DNA of 64,000 nucleotides from Cepaea nemoralis (Eukaryota; Mollusca; Gastropoda; Stylommatophora; Helicidae): the NCBI GenBank assembly GCA_014155875.1, contig JACEFZ010022354.1, positions 7,501 to 71,500 on the forward strand, written 5' to 3'. Made by a program: the position numbers and the translations under genes. Below are positions 10,366 through 21,084 of this stretch, piece after piece. Every line of letters begins with the position of its first letter. The stretch's first letter is position 1. The notes below the pieces were generated by a model that saw only the letters and a program-made list of their open reading frames with translations, had not been told where the DNA came from and did not search any database.

Positions 10366-10609
10366 ACATGAAAGAGAACAATCTTCAAACTCTGCACAGG
10401 TCACAACAGGCTGAAATACCACATGTTTAATTAAGTAAAGACGATGAATATAACTGTGGAGCTGGTAAAATTGCAGCTGAAAATTTGATGCAGGAATGTC
10501 CAACATATACAGGACAAGGCAAGCTGGTTTGCTTACATCCACTCCATTTGAAAACAGACTATGGAGATGGCAATAAGCTCAAGTTGACTACTATTATTTT
10601 TGATATTTA
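10366..10609 (+). pseudogene. 3' end of a LINE related to the full-length element at 959-4810
   Basis: One + frame gives TIFKLCTGHNRLKYHMFN, then a stop. The next frame gives DDEYNCGAGKIAAENLMQEC and a tail ending KLKLTTIIFDI and stop. This is collinear with the last ~85 residues of the intact element (IFRLRTGHNRLKYHLFN, DTDECNCGTGKMTAKHLLQE, ending VDI). The knuckle histidine is replaced by Asn and a frame change is present, so it is dead. Its last codons are the first bases of the 88-bp array. Confidence 0.88.
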
Positions 10610-11294
10610 ATATTGGCATTTGAAGGTTTATGTGAAGACAACAGAGTTAAAGCACCAATGAGGATCCTCATTTTTGCACTATTATTTTTGATATTTAATA
10701 TTGGCATTTGAAGGTTTATGTGAAGACAACAGAGTTAAAGCACCAATGAGGATCCTCATTTTTGCACTATTATTTTTGATATTTAATATTGGCATTTGAA
10801 GGTTTATGTGAAGACAACAGAGTTAAAGCACCAATGAGGATCCTCATTTTTGCACTATTATTTTTGATATTTAATATTGGCATTTGAAGGTTTATGTGAA
10901 GACAACAGAGTTAAAGCACCAATGAGGATCCTCATTTTTGCACTATTATTTTTGATATTTAATATTGGCATTTGAAGGTTTATGTGAAGAAAACAGAGTT
11001 AAAGCATCAATGAGGATCCTTATTTTTGCACTATTATTTTTGATATTTAATATTGGCATTTGAAGGTTTATGTGAAGAAAACAGAGTTAAAGCACCAATG
11101 AGGATCTTCATTTTTGCACTATTATTTTTGATATTTAATATTGGCATTTGAAGGTTTATGTGAAGAAAACAGAGTTAAAGCACCAATGAGGATCCTCATT
11201 TTTGCACTATTATTTTTTATATTTAATATTGGCATTTGAAGGTTTATGTGAAGACAACAGAGTTAAAGCACCAATGAGGATCCTCATTTTTGCC
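10591..11294 (+). repeat. 88-bp tandem array, 8 copies
   Basis: Units start at 10591 and then every 88 bp (10679, 10767, 10855, 10943, 11031, 11119, 11207). They are nearly identical, with a few shared variants such as gaaaac in units 5-7. Each unit holds a perfect 16-bp palindrome aatgaggatcctcatt (one base changed in units 5 and 6). The first unit overlaps the stop codon of the LINE fragment, so the unit is LINE terminal codons plus 3' UTR. Confidence 0.97.
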
Positions 11295-11489
11295 AGATGT
11301 ACATGTATTGTATACATATATGCTGGCTTCAAGGTCAGACTGGGAGCGGATAAAAATTCCTGGCATTCACGTCTAAGATGATTTTTAGTCAGAAGGTTAA
11401 ATGAAAATGGCCAGCGGCTTCTTGAAGTCTGTGTCTGCAATGATCCGTGTGTAGCCAGCACCCACTTCTAGACTAGGTTCCGACATAAT
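11295..11489. other. Intron sequence without recognised element
   Basis: Unique-looking sequence between the 88-bp array and the hAT-like transposon. Confidence 0.5.
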
Positions 11490-11497
11490 GTCATATA

Positions 11498-11900
11498 TAG
11501 GGGTGGGCAAACTACGGCCGGCAGCTGATATTATGCAGCCCTCGAGAGCATTTAGAAATGAACATGTTTACTTCATTTTTAAGTTATTTTGTTGAATTTT
11601 TCAGAATTTCATGTACCCTTATGATTATTTTAACATTTTTGATAAAATTTCTTTCTAATTTTCTATTTTTATAAACAGTCCTTGACCTTCGTAATGTAAT
11701 GCTAAGATGCAAATTTATTGATTTTAATATAGAGAAATATTTATCGACATGTAAAAAGTGAATAAGGATGATTTTATGAAAAAAAGATATTTCTCCGGTG
11801 AGTAAAATGATTTATTTTGCAAGACATAATATATATGCGGCCCCCCAATAGCTTTACATTTGTCAGTATGGCCCTACACACAGAAAATTTGCCCACCCCA
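11498..11900. mobile_element. Non-autonomous hAT-like DNA transposon
   Basis: The 403-bp element begins taggggtgggcaaactacgg and ends aaaatttgcccacccca, so its ends are inverted repeats of about 12-15 bp. The ggggtgggcaaactacggcc type terminus is familiar from hAT elements of animals. It is flanked by an 8-bp target duplication, GTCATATA at 11490-11497 and GTCATACA at 11901-11908, differing at one base. Eight-bp duplications are the hAT hallmark. No transposase is encoded, so movement would need a partner enzyme in trans. Confidence 0.85.
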
Positions 11901-12194
11901 GTCATACACATTCCAAGCATTGGCATCAGCTTCACCTGATTACTGTACTGGCACCTGGCCATCTTGACTGACGATAGTTTATTACATTTTGCTTTAAAAA
12001 AAAATGTATAATAACCGCTCCATAGCACAAAGCCTGGTCTGATTTGTAGAGACCATGTGTTGCCCATGCAGCATGATCCCTCTCTCTGCCTGCCTAGTTT
12101 ACTCCAGAGGAAAGGTAACACCAATACATCTAAAACTAGATGAACTGCAGAAGCTGCCAGATCAGCAAAGCAATGCTTTGTCTGCCTGTCGGAG

Positions 12195-12440
12195 CTTCCA
12201 TCCTAGATTGGTTGCAGACCAAGGTATACGTCCTGGTCTGCCCTGCCATGACATTTAGTCTTTAGGTGGCATTTCCTCACACCAGGTTAAGACTTGCACC
12301 CTCCCAATTGTGCTCCTCCGCCCGAAGCTGTTGGCATAATGTTGGGTGGTGGGTTTGGTGAGCGCTATCAAACATTTGACGCTAACAGAAAGTAGTTAGT
12401 ACTGTCTACTGTCATACAGTAGCTCAGTCATACCTGACTT
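12195..12440 (-). repeat. Dispersed repeat A, - copy
   Basis: The inverted counterpart of 8811-9050. Matching blocks, read on the minus strand, are cctaaagactaaatgtcatg, ggcggaggag and acagtagacagtacta. The two copies sit either side of the 9939-10052 exon, about 3.2 kb apart. Confidence 0.75.
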
Positions 12441-12639
12441 GCTTGATCTGATTATTGTTCACGATAATCCCCCAGGCAAGTGATAGTCATAGTTGCAATC
12501 CTTGTGTCAACTGCGATACTAATCATGCTCTCATGTGTTGCAAAATTAGATGACAACCAAAACAGTCTGGATGTGTTGTAAGGTTGCGGTTAGAAAATCC
12601 ACCGCTGGATTTTGTCAGGCCAGGGTGCTAGAGAAAGTA

Positions 12640-12830
12640 GGGCTGGTTGTGCATCTGCATGTGTTGCCATTTCTGGGTGTTTGAGAATCCAAGACATTTT
12701 AGCATCAGAATCCTGGGCTGGGTGGACATTAGAATTCAATGGTGGTTGGACATCATGGTTCAAGGCTGGTTGGGCTTTAGAATCCAGGGCTGGTTGGACA
12801 TCTTGGTGTGCTCTCATGTTTGAAAATTTG
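12640..12830. repeat. Short degenerate tandem repeat built on ggctggttggacat
   Basis: About five blocks of roughly 30-36 bp share agaatccagggctggttgg-like wording. Open frames across it on both strands are explained by the repetition. Confidence 0.6.
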
Positions 12831-13021
12831 AGAGTCAAATGTTTGATTGGCAAGAGAGTGCCAGGTTATGACTATATGTTAATTTATGTCTAAAATATAA
12901 ATATATGACATTTAGGTCATATTGAAAAGTCATGTGGAAAGAGTTAATCATTTTGTTATTTTATGGTAAATATTGCTACACATTCTCATGTTTAGTCTTC
13001 ATCTCTAGTGTCTTTTCCATA

Positions 13022-13078
13022 CATGACCCCACGACCTATGCTGGCACTAATATAGCTGCTGGTAGGGTCAGTCCAGTT
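13022..13078 (+). mobile_element. Left remnant of a LINE 5' leader flanking the 52-bp array
   Basis: The words catgaccccacgacctatgc and tagctgctggtagggtca match, in order, the minus-strand leader of the LINE at about 5037-4995 (atgaccccaagagctatgc, cagctactggtagggcca). The array begins where the leader continues with gacaggt. Confidence 0.8.
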
Positions 13079-16000
13079 GAACAGGTTAAAGATAGGAACC
13101 AAAGACACCAGCCTGTTGCCTCGCCAGTAGACAGGTTAAAGATAGGAACAAAAGACACACCAGCCTGTTGCCTTGCCAGTAGACAGGTTAAAGATAGGAA
13201 CCAAAGACACACCAGCCTGTTGCCTCGCCAGTAGACAGGTTAAAGATAGGAACCAAAGACACACCAGCCTGTTGCCTCGCCAGTGGACAGGTTAAAGATA
13301 GGAACCAAAGACACACCAGCCTCTTGCCTCGCCAGTGGACAGGTTAAAGATAGGAACCAAAGACACACCAGCCTGCTGCCTCGCCAGTAGACAGGTTAAA
13401 GATAGGAACCAAAGACACACCAGCCTCTTGCCTTGCCAGTGGACAGGTTAAAGATAGGAAACAAAGACACACCAGCCTCTTGCCTCGCCAGTGGACAGGT
13501 TAAAGATAGGAACCAAAGACACACCAGCCTGCTGCCTCGCCAGTGGACAGGTTAAAGATAGGAACCAAAGACACACCAGCCTGCTGCCTCGCCAGTGGAC
13601 AGGTTAAAGATAGGAACCAAAGACACACCAGCCTGTTGCCTCGCCAGTAGACAGGTTAAAGATAGGAACCAAAGACACACCAGCCTGCTGCCTCGCCAGT
13701 AGACAGGTTAAAGATAGGAACCAAAGACACACCAGCCTGCTGCCTCGCCAGTAGACAGGTTAAAGATAGGAACCAAAGACACACCAGCCTCTTGCCTCGC
13801 CAGTGGACAGGTTAAAGATAGGAACCAAAGACACACCAGCCTGCTGCCTCGCCAGTAGACAGGTTAAAGATAGGAACCAAAGACACACCAGCCTGCTTGC
13901 CTCGCCAGTAGACAGGTTAAAGATAGGAACCAAAGACACACCAGCCTGCTGCCTTGCCAGTGGACAGGTTAAAGATAGGAACCAAAGACACACCAGCCTG
14001 CTGCCTTGCCAGTAGACAGGTTAAAGATAGGAACCAAAGACACACCAGCCTGCTGCCTCGCCAGTAGACAGGTTAAAGATAGGAACCAAAGACACACCAG
14101 CCTGCTGCCTCAGCTAGTAGGACAGGTTAAAGATAGGAACCAAAGACACACCAGCCTCTTGCCTCGCCAGTAGGACAGGTTAAAGATAGGAACCAAAGAC
14201 ACACCAGCCTCTTGCCTCGCCAGTAGACAGGTTAAAGATAGGAACCAAAGACACACCAGCCTCTGCCTCGCCAGTAGACAGGTTAAAGATAGGAACCAAA
14301 GACACATCAGCCTGCTGCCTTGCCAGTGGACAGGTTAAAGATAGGAACCAAAGACACACCAGCCTGCTGCCTCGCCAGTAGACAGGTTAAAGATAGGAAC
14401 CAAAGACACACCAGCCTGCTGCCTTGCCAGTGGACAGGTTAAAGATAGGAACCAAAGACACACCAGCCTCTTGCCTCGCCAGTAGACAGGTTAAAGATAG
14501 GAACCAAAGACACACCAGCCTGCTTGCCTCGCCAGTAGACAGGTTAAAGATAGGAACCAAAGACACACCAGCCTGCTTGCCTCGCCAGTAGACAGGTTAA
14601 AGATAGGAACCAAAGACACACCAGCCTGCTGCCTCTGCCAGTGGACAGGTTAAAGATAGGAACCAAAGACACACCAGCCTCTTGCCTCGCCAGTAGACAG
14701 GTTAAAGATAGGAACCAAAGACACACCAGCCTGCTGCCTCGCCAGTGGACAGGTTAAAGATAGGAACCAAAGACACACCAGCCTCTTGCCTCGCCAGTAG
14801 ACAGGTTAAAGATAGGAACCAAAGACACACCAGCCTGCTGCCTCGCCAGTATGACAGGTTAAAGATAGGAACCAAAGACACACCAGCCTGCTGCCTCGCC
14901 AGTAGACAGGTTAAAGATAGGAACCAAAGACACACCAGCCTGCTGCCTCGCCAGTAGACAGGTTAAAGATAGGAACCAAAGACACACCAGCCTGCTGCCT
15001 CGCCAGTAGACAGGTTAAAGATAGGAACCAAAGACACACCAGCCTCTTGCCTCGCCAGTAGACAGGTTAAAGATAGGAACCAAAGACACACCAGCCTGCT
15101 GCCTCGCCAGTGGACAGGTTAAAGATAGGAACCAAAGACACACCAGCCTGCTGCCTCGCCAGTAGACAGGTTAAAGATAGGAACCAAAGACACACCAGCC
15201 TGCTGCCTTGCCAGTAGACAGGTTAAAGATAGGAACCAAAGACACACCAGCCTGCTGCCTCGCCAGTAGACAGGTTAAAGATAGGAACCAAAGACACACC
15301 AGCCTCTGCCTCGCCAGTAGACAGGTTAAAGATAGGAACCAAAGACACACCAGCCTGCTTGCCTCGCCAGTAGACAGGTTAAAGATAGGAACCAAAGACA
15401 CACCAGCCTCTTGCCTCGCCAGTAGACAGGTTAAAGATAGGACCCAAAGACACACCAGCCTGCTGCCTTGCCAGGGACAGGTTAAAGATAGGAACCAAAG
15501 ACACACCAGCCTGCTGCCTCACCAGTAGACAGGTTAAAGATAGGAACCAAAGACACACCAGCCTCTTGCCTTGCCAGTAGACAGGTTAAAGATAGGAACC
15601 AAAGACACACCAGCCTGCTGCCTCACCAGTAGACAGGTTAAAGATATGAACCAAAGACACACCAGCCTCTTGCCTCGCCAGTGGACAGGTTAAAGATAGG
15701 AACCAAAGACACACCAGCCTCTTGCTTCGCCAGTGGACAGGTTAAAGATAGGAACCAAAGACACACCAGCCTGTTGCCTTGCCAGTAGACAGGTTAAAGA
15801 TAGGAACCAAAGACACACCAGCCTGCTGCCTCGCCAGTAGACAGGTTAAAGATAGGAACCAAAGACACACCAGCCTGCTGCCTCGCCAGTGGACAGGTTA
15901 AAGATAGGAACCAAAGACACACCAGCCTCTTGCCTCGCCAGTGGACAGGTTAAAGATAGGAACCAAAGATACACCAGCCTGCTGCCTCGCCAGTAGACAG

Positions 16001-16357
16001 GTTAAAGATAGGAACCAAAGACACACCAGCCTGCTGCCTTGCCAGTGGACAGGTTAAAGATAGGAACCAAAGACACACCAGCTTGCTGCCTCACCAGTAG
16101 ACAGGTTAAAGATAGGAACCAAAGACACACCAGCCTCTTGCCTCGCCAGTGGACAGGTTAAAGATAGGAACCAAAGACACACCAGCCTGCTGCCTCGCCA
16201 GTAGACAGGTTAAAGATAGGAAACAAAGACACACCAGCCTGCTGCCTTGCCAGTAGACAGGTTAAAGATAGGAACCAAAGACACACCAGCCTGCTGCCTT
16301 GCCAGTAGACAGGTTAAAGATAGGAACCAAAGACACACCAGCTTGCTGCCTCGCCAG
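13079..16357 (+). repeat. 52-bp minisatellite array, about 63 copies
   Basis: The unit is gacaggttaaagataggaac, caaagacacaccagcctgct, gcctcgccagta. The period is 52 bp, with scattered substitutions (ctgctg/ctcttg/ctgttg, gtaga/gtgga) and a few one-base indels. Because 52 is not a multiple of three, open frames drift across the array on both strands; they are repeat artefacts. The unit corresponds to about 59 bp of LINE 5' leader (gacaggtcaagg ... cctgctgccttgtaggta), so the array arose inside a LINE copy. It lies in the DNAJB6-like intron. Confidence 0.97.
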
Positions 16358-16428
16358 TAGACTGAGGACAGTCAAAATCCCAAGAATCAGAAATGCCTGT
16401 GGGAATCAGATGCACCAGACTGCAGGCG
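16358..16428 (+). mobile_element. Right remnant of the LINE 5' leader flanking the 52-bp array
   Basis: The word tagactgaggacagtcaaa at 16358-16376 matches tagactggggacagtcaaa on the minus strand at 4922-4904. The next 50 bp also align (aaatgcctgtgggaatcaga against aaatgcttgtcgaaatcgga). Confidence 0.82.
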
Positions 16429-16439
16429 CAATGAGATAA

Positions 16440-16612
16440 TGCATTTATTTGCGTGTTGAAATATAATATCTGGGCTAAGGGCTTAATGAAACAGTGCACC
16501 TATTTACTTCTTGAAATAGAATATCTGGACTTAATGAAACAGTGCATCTATTTACTTCTTGAAATAGAATACCTGGGCTACAGATTTAATGAAACAGTGC
16601 TCCTATTTAACT
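16440..16612. repeat. Three-copy tandem repeat, about 57-bp unit
   Basis: The copies share ttaatgaaacagtgcNcctatttacttcttgaaatagaatatctgg, with small length differences. Confidence 0.85.
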
Positions 16613-16672
16613 GTAAGATGGTGTGCTTACTCATTGATGATGTAATCATTTGTGTCTGTTCTCTTTCTACAG

Positions 16673-16796
16673 AGTGGTTGAAAATGGCCAGGAAACTGTG
16701 ATTGTGGAAGAGGATGGGGTACTCAAGTCCAAGAGCATTAACGGTGTAGCACAAGCATTGGATGGGCCGACCAGCAAAGCTAGCATCCGAGCCTAA
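16673..16796 (+). CDS. DNAJB6: DNAJB6-like co-chaperone, terminal coding exon
   Basis: The acceptor is ttctctttctacag at 16659-16672. The exon completes the split Lys codon and encodes VVENGQETVIVEEDGVLKSK, then SINGVAQALDGPTSKASIRA and a TAA stop at 16794-16796. The VENGQE, VEEDG, LKS and INGVA blocks are the conserved C-terminal strands of DNAJB6-class Hsp40s. The tail after INGVA is only about 15 residues, so the product corresponds to a short isoform-like C terminus without the longer basic tail of the vertebrate long isoform. The intron from 10053 to 16672 is 6,620 bp with GT-AG ends. Confidence 0.9.
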
Positions 16797-17013
16797 AGCT
16801 GTGTAGTTCTGGGTTTGTTGTCATCATTGCATTAACTTATCTTATCGTGACATCTGAGAGAGGGTGGGACAGGTTGTTGTTAGCATCCATCATTCAGGTG
16901 ACCATTTTGTGACCACGACTGCCACATATCTCCTGTCTCTGTGAAATGTAGTGTTTCTGATCAGTCGTGTTTTGTGGCACATGGAAGTTTGAAACTGATT
17001 ATCTGCTGTGCTT

Positions 17014-17075
17014 GTGTAGTAGTTAGTGTACAGGACTGCTGGTATATGTGATTCAGAGTTTAATTCACTTCCTCA
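17014..17075 (+). repeat. tRNA-like SINE head (candidate)
   Basis: The words tgtgtagtagttagtgtaca and, 30 bp on, gagtttaattcac resemble pol III A and B boxes of tRNA-derived SINEs, with the usual spacing. The body was not defined. Confidence 0.4.
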
Positions 17076-18436
17076 TCAGATGACTCTTGGGTTTGCCACC
17101 CTACCAGGTTTTTCCTGAGAAGAAAGTTGGAGTGAATAAGCAAATTGTTATTTTTAAAGGGATAAAAAAGGGTTTTAAAGGGTATTCGGCATGCAGGCCT
17201 GGTTTACATTTTGCCCTACCTTGTCTTTACATATTACTTGTATAATTAACATGTATGCTCAGTCCATTCAGCAGTAAATAATAATCCAAACACTTAGTAT
17301 AGGTAGAGGATGGGAGCAGTGGGCAGGAAGGATGCTGGCTACACCACCTTATACTACCATAACCTAGTATATGTTTTTCCCATCGACTTACCATTTCTAA
17401 TGCATAGAAAGTCTAAACATCTGTTAAATGATACTAAGTTGAATGTGATAAAGAAAACTGAAAATTCTTTATAGGAAAAAACAGAATTCCATGTGTCTAA
17501 AAACATTAACACAACTGCGGTGTAGAAAATGTGTGTTTGAGACAAACAAATGAATACCATATTTGTTGGTGTAATTGTATATATCTGTCATGGTTTACCA
17601 TTGATGTTTTTGTTTTCTCTCAGATTGATGGCTGCAGGATTCTAGTTGTAAACAATTGTAAATTAGATAGGTTTGTGAACAGACCTACTTGCTATTGATG
17701 TTTCGTGTCAACCCAGCTGACTATATTTTGCTATGTATTTCCAAACTTGTTTGTCAAGTGATTTGTGAATGCTTGTGTATGCCCAGTAGACAGAATCTGG
17801 AATCTGTATTTTGTGACAGATTGTGTTAAGACATATTTGATTATCAGTAGTAGTTGTTTGCGGTCGTTTGTCATATTGTTGTGTGTAAGTGGGGTTGTCA
17901 GGTGATAAAACCTTGTCATGAACATTGTACAACACGGAACAACATACGCCGTGTACTTCTCTACAAACAATTGTCCTTCCTCTGGAATCTACAGGGCAAC
18001 AGAAACCTATCAACACATGGAGAAGAGGGTAGAAACAAGAGATGAATAACATGGGGAGGTGGATGTAGGAGCAGCAGAAGAGTTTGGTGGGGGTTGTTTG
18101 AGGACCAATACTCCTTTGGGGATAAAAAGCAGAAGAAGAACTGAGTATAAAAAAAGTATTACTGAGAGATATAAACATGAGAATGACAAGATATTTTATA
18201 GCAACATCACATGAGATAATATCCTTCTGAAAACCATAGTGGAGGGGACGGATGAGTGCAGAATTGCTACATGATGCCAAAGATGACAATACCAAGTTAC
18301 AGTCTGGCAGAATATAATACCAAGTTCAAGACAGAGACCATAAGATGTCCAATGCTACCATCCATTACTGGAGGCGGCAGGGTGAAGATAGTGATAGATG
18401 AACATTTCCTTCATATCTGAACATTAGGAAGCATGA

Positions 18437-18500
18437 TGATGATGTGATTAGTACACTAGCTTACCAACTGCAAGTTGGGCAGTGGTGTTAAAGGCACCTG
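18437..18500 (+). repeat. tRNA-like SINE head (candidate)
   Basis: The words gtgattagtacactagctta and ccaactgcaagttgggcagt look like the 5' half and anticodon/variable region of a tRNA-derived SINE. The B box is decayed. Confidence 0.3.
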
Positions 18501-18907
18501 GCTGTCATGAGACTTATTCATACACAGAGAGATCTGAGCAACTCACCTTGAACCTGTGATATAGATGAAATATTGGTGCTGAGATATCTATCTATGCTAA
18601 ACTATCTAGTCGGTTGTGTTGGTTAAGAGTTGGATAGACTGGATACAAGACCTTGAATTATCAGGGTTAGCCAACACTGTCGTGGCAGAACAGAAATGTG
18701 GAGACTTTACTAAATAACTTAATGGTTATTGGTTGGTTTGTGTGGACATAAGATGAGGTAGTGATGGATGGCATTTTGTCAGTTTTCTCTAACATCCCAG
18801 GCAGGTTCTGTGTGAGGACAAGTGTGAAACAATGTGCTACTGGTTGGTTAGTTTGGATATGTGATTGGTTGGAGGTATCTTTGAATAGCATTCGCCAGCT
18901 GCATCAC

Positions 18908-19138
18908 AAGGTAACAAAGCTAATTATTAAAGGTAACAAGAGAAAGCTCATTGTTAAGGTAACAAGAGATAGCTCATTATTAAAGGTAACAAGAGAAAGC
19001 TCATTTTTAAGATGGCAAGAGATAGCTCATTGTTAAGGTAACAAGAGAAAGCTCATTGTTAAGGTAACAAGGAATAGCTCATTGTTAAGGTGACAGGAGA
19101 TAGCTCATTGTTATGTAACAAGAGGTATCTTCTTATTA
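18908..19138. repeat. Tandem repeat, 26-28-bp unit, ~8-9 copies
   Basis: The unit is aaggtaacaagagatagctc attgtt. Copies alternate gaaagctc and gatagctc. Confidence 0.92.
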
Positions 19139-19608
19139 ACATGACCAGTTAGCTCATTCTTGAGGAGGCAAAGAAGGTAACGAGTCACCTATCATCAACA
19201 GCCTTATCATATTGTGCCCCTGTGCCAATATCTTATATAAGATTACCATTATCTGCTATAAGATTACCATTTGTGTTTTACGTAAACACCTGACATGGTT
19301 TTAAATCTTTATAGCTAAATAACCAGTCCAGGTTTCATGATGTGAGGACCTGTGTAGCTAAATAATACAAAATGCTGTATGTTAAAAGTCATGGGCAGTG
19401 TGGCGTAGCCATGCTTTCTTTCTGTCTGTTCCAATTTATGGTAGGGTCAAGTATGCAGATTGTTTCTCTCATTTCTCCGTTGTCTTTATTTATGAACAAA
19501 TTTTGCAATTTGCCATAATTTAATTTTGTGTAGTACTGTAAATTGTCTCAACTGTTTTTACTTTGAAACGATTTAAAACAGTGTAAAATATTTCCCCAAT
19601 TGGTTACA

Positions 19609-19709
19609 TTAGTTTTAACTGACTTCCCCATTCTTAGTTTTAACTGACTTCCCCATTCTTAGTTTTAACTGACTTCCCCATTCTTAGTTTTAACTGACTT
19701 CCCCATTCT
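19609..19709. repeat. 25-bp tandem repeat, 4 copies
   Basis: The unit is ttagttttaactgacttccc cattc. Copies start at 19609, 19634, 19659 and 19684 and are essentially perfect. Confidence 0.97.
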
Positions 19710-20206
19710 TCTCTTGCTCTCTTTTCTCCCTCTTTTCCCATCTCTCTCTCTCCCCTTCCTCTTGTGTTGGTCGATTAAATCGAGTGTTTACTGTAATCCC
19801 TTGTCTCGTGAGCTGTGTGAAGTGTTCCACCATGACTTTATATCACGATGTAAATTTACTTGTTTGTACTCATATCAAAACAAGTGTCATTAAGCCATTA
19901 GGACGTTTGTGCATATGAGAAGTGTTTTTGTATCAATGTGTCATTTGAGAGACCTGATGCGTGGGTTGTTATTGTGTGTGTACAGTTGTCAAAGGAAGAA
20001 TGTCCAGCTTGTGAAGAAAAGATGTTTAAATATAATTGGCCATTGCTGTTATATTCATCCAGACAGCAAATATATTGTGAAGTAGCAGTTGTGTCAGCAT
20101 AACACAAGCATGGGAAGTAAAGACACCCGGGTGATATAGATGATATCACCCATTGACTGCCAGTTGGTCTATACCACTATGAGGTTATCACCATGCACCC
20201 AGTGCA

Positions 20207-20271
20207 GGGCGCAGGCATGGACGAGGGGGCGCAGGCATGGATGAGGGGGCGCAGGCATGGACGAGGGTGCG
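20207..20271. repeat. 20-bp GC-rich tandem repeat, 3 copies
   Basis: The unit is gggcgcaggcatggacgagg, with one cg/tg difference in the middle copy. Confidence 0.93.
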
Positions 20272-21084
20272 CTATAACTGTGACTACTAACCAACGGTTG
20301 TAACTGTTGGGTGTGTCATCTGTGCATGTTGTCATGGCAGGGAGAATGTAAAATGTGTGCAGGAAGTTTAGCTAAGATGGGATCGCCAACTTTCTGTTCT
20401 TGTTCATAAACACTGTCTGGATATATTATCAGGTTAACCATTTATCTACCATGCTGGAAATTATAATAGCAATGCATTAATGATCATGCTGAATATATTG
20501 TGTGTGTTACATATTGTCATGTTTGTGGTGTATTGTACATGCAGGATGTCTCCCGGGTAGAGTGGCTGTACAACGAACAGTCTACTATCGTACTAGTCCA
20601 TGGTTCAAAGATCCCTAAGGGTCTCAGCCTCTTGGTTGTGCACATGAGGGGGTGTATGTGTGTGCGTGCGTGCGTACACCTCATGTAGTATGTACTTTGC
20701 AGAAGGCTGCTCCAGTCATGACTTGATGAACAGATTCTTGTTTCTTGGCCAGTTCTTCCTGCCTGATGCATTTTCTTGCTCAAGGTGTCTACAGTGTCCT
20801 GTACCCATCTTCACGCTAGTCGACACCTGCCATTTATTTCAGGAGCCAGGGCTTCTATAGCTTTTCTTCCCAAACCCCTTGTGGTGTTCAATATGGGTGA
20901 AGTATTTTAGTTCTTGAGACCCAGTGCTGGTTTTGAGTCAGTGTTGTTTGATGCACACAGCTATGCCAGTCAATGCCTGATGTCTTCACTGTGTTTTTTT
21001 GACAGAAGGATCAATTCTTCCAATCTCGTAGCATTATTTCACATTAATTCTTGTCATCTGAATTCTGGATATTGGATTTCCACC

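Larger units (their letters stand above)
16797..18907 (+). other. 3' UTR or 3' flank of the DNAJB6-like gene
   Basis: No canonical AATAAA was seen close to the stop codon. The first clear ones are at 21983 and 21987, so either a variant signal is used or the UTR is very long. The longest unrelated open frame (minus strand, 17708-18295) has no recognisable motif and lies antisense to this region. Confidence 0.4.
19139..21084. other. No gene recognised; holds two small arrays
   Basis: Apart from the arrays at 19609-19709 and 20207-20271 and a TG/CG-rich tract near 20650-20680, I see no gene. About 20130-20190 has wording similar to the interspersed module at 50095-50160, but weakly. Confidence 0.4.

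Noticed and set aside
13760..15528. Many overlapping open frames on both strands, with repeating peptides such as LVCLWFLSLTCLLARQ
   Set aside because: They are the 52-bp repeat read in drifting frames. Both strands and all frames are equally open and no start, splice or motif supports translation.
17708..18295. 195-codon antisense open frame downstream of the DNAJB6-like gene
   Set aside because: Longest open frame in unique sequence there, but its composition looks random, no motif is recognisable, and it overlaps another antisense frame.
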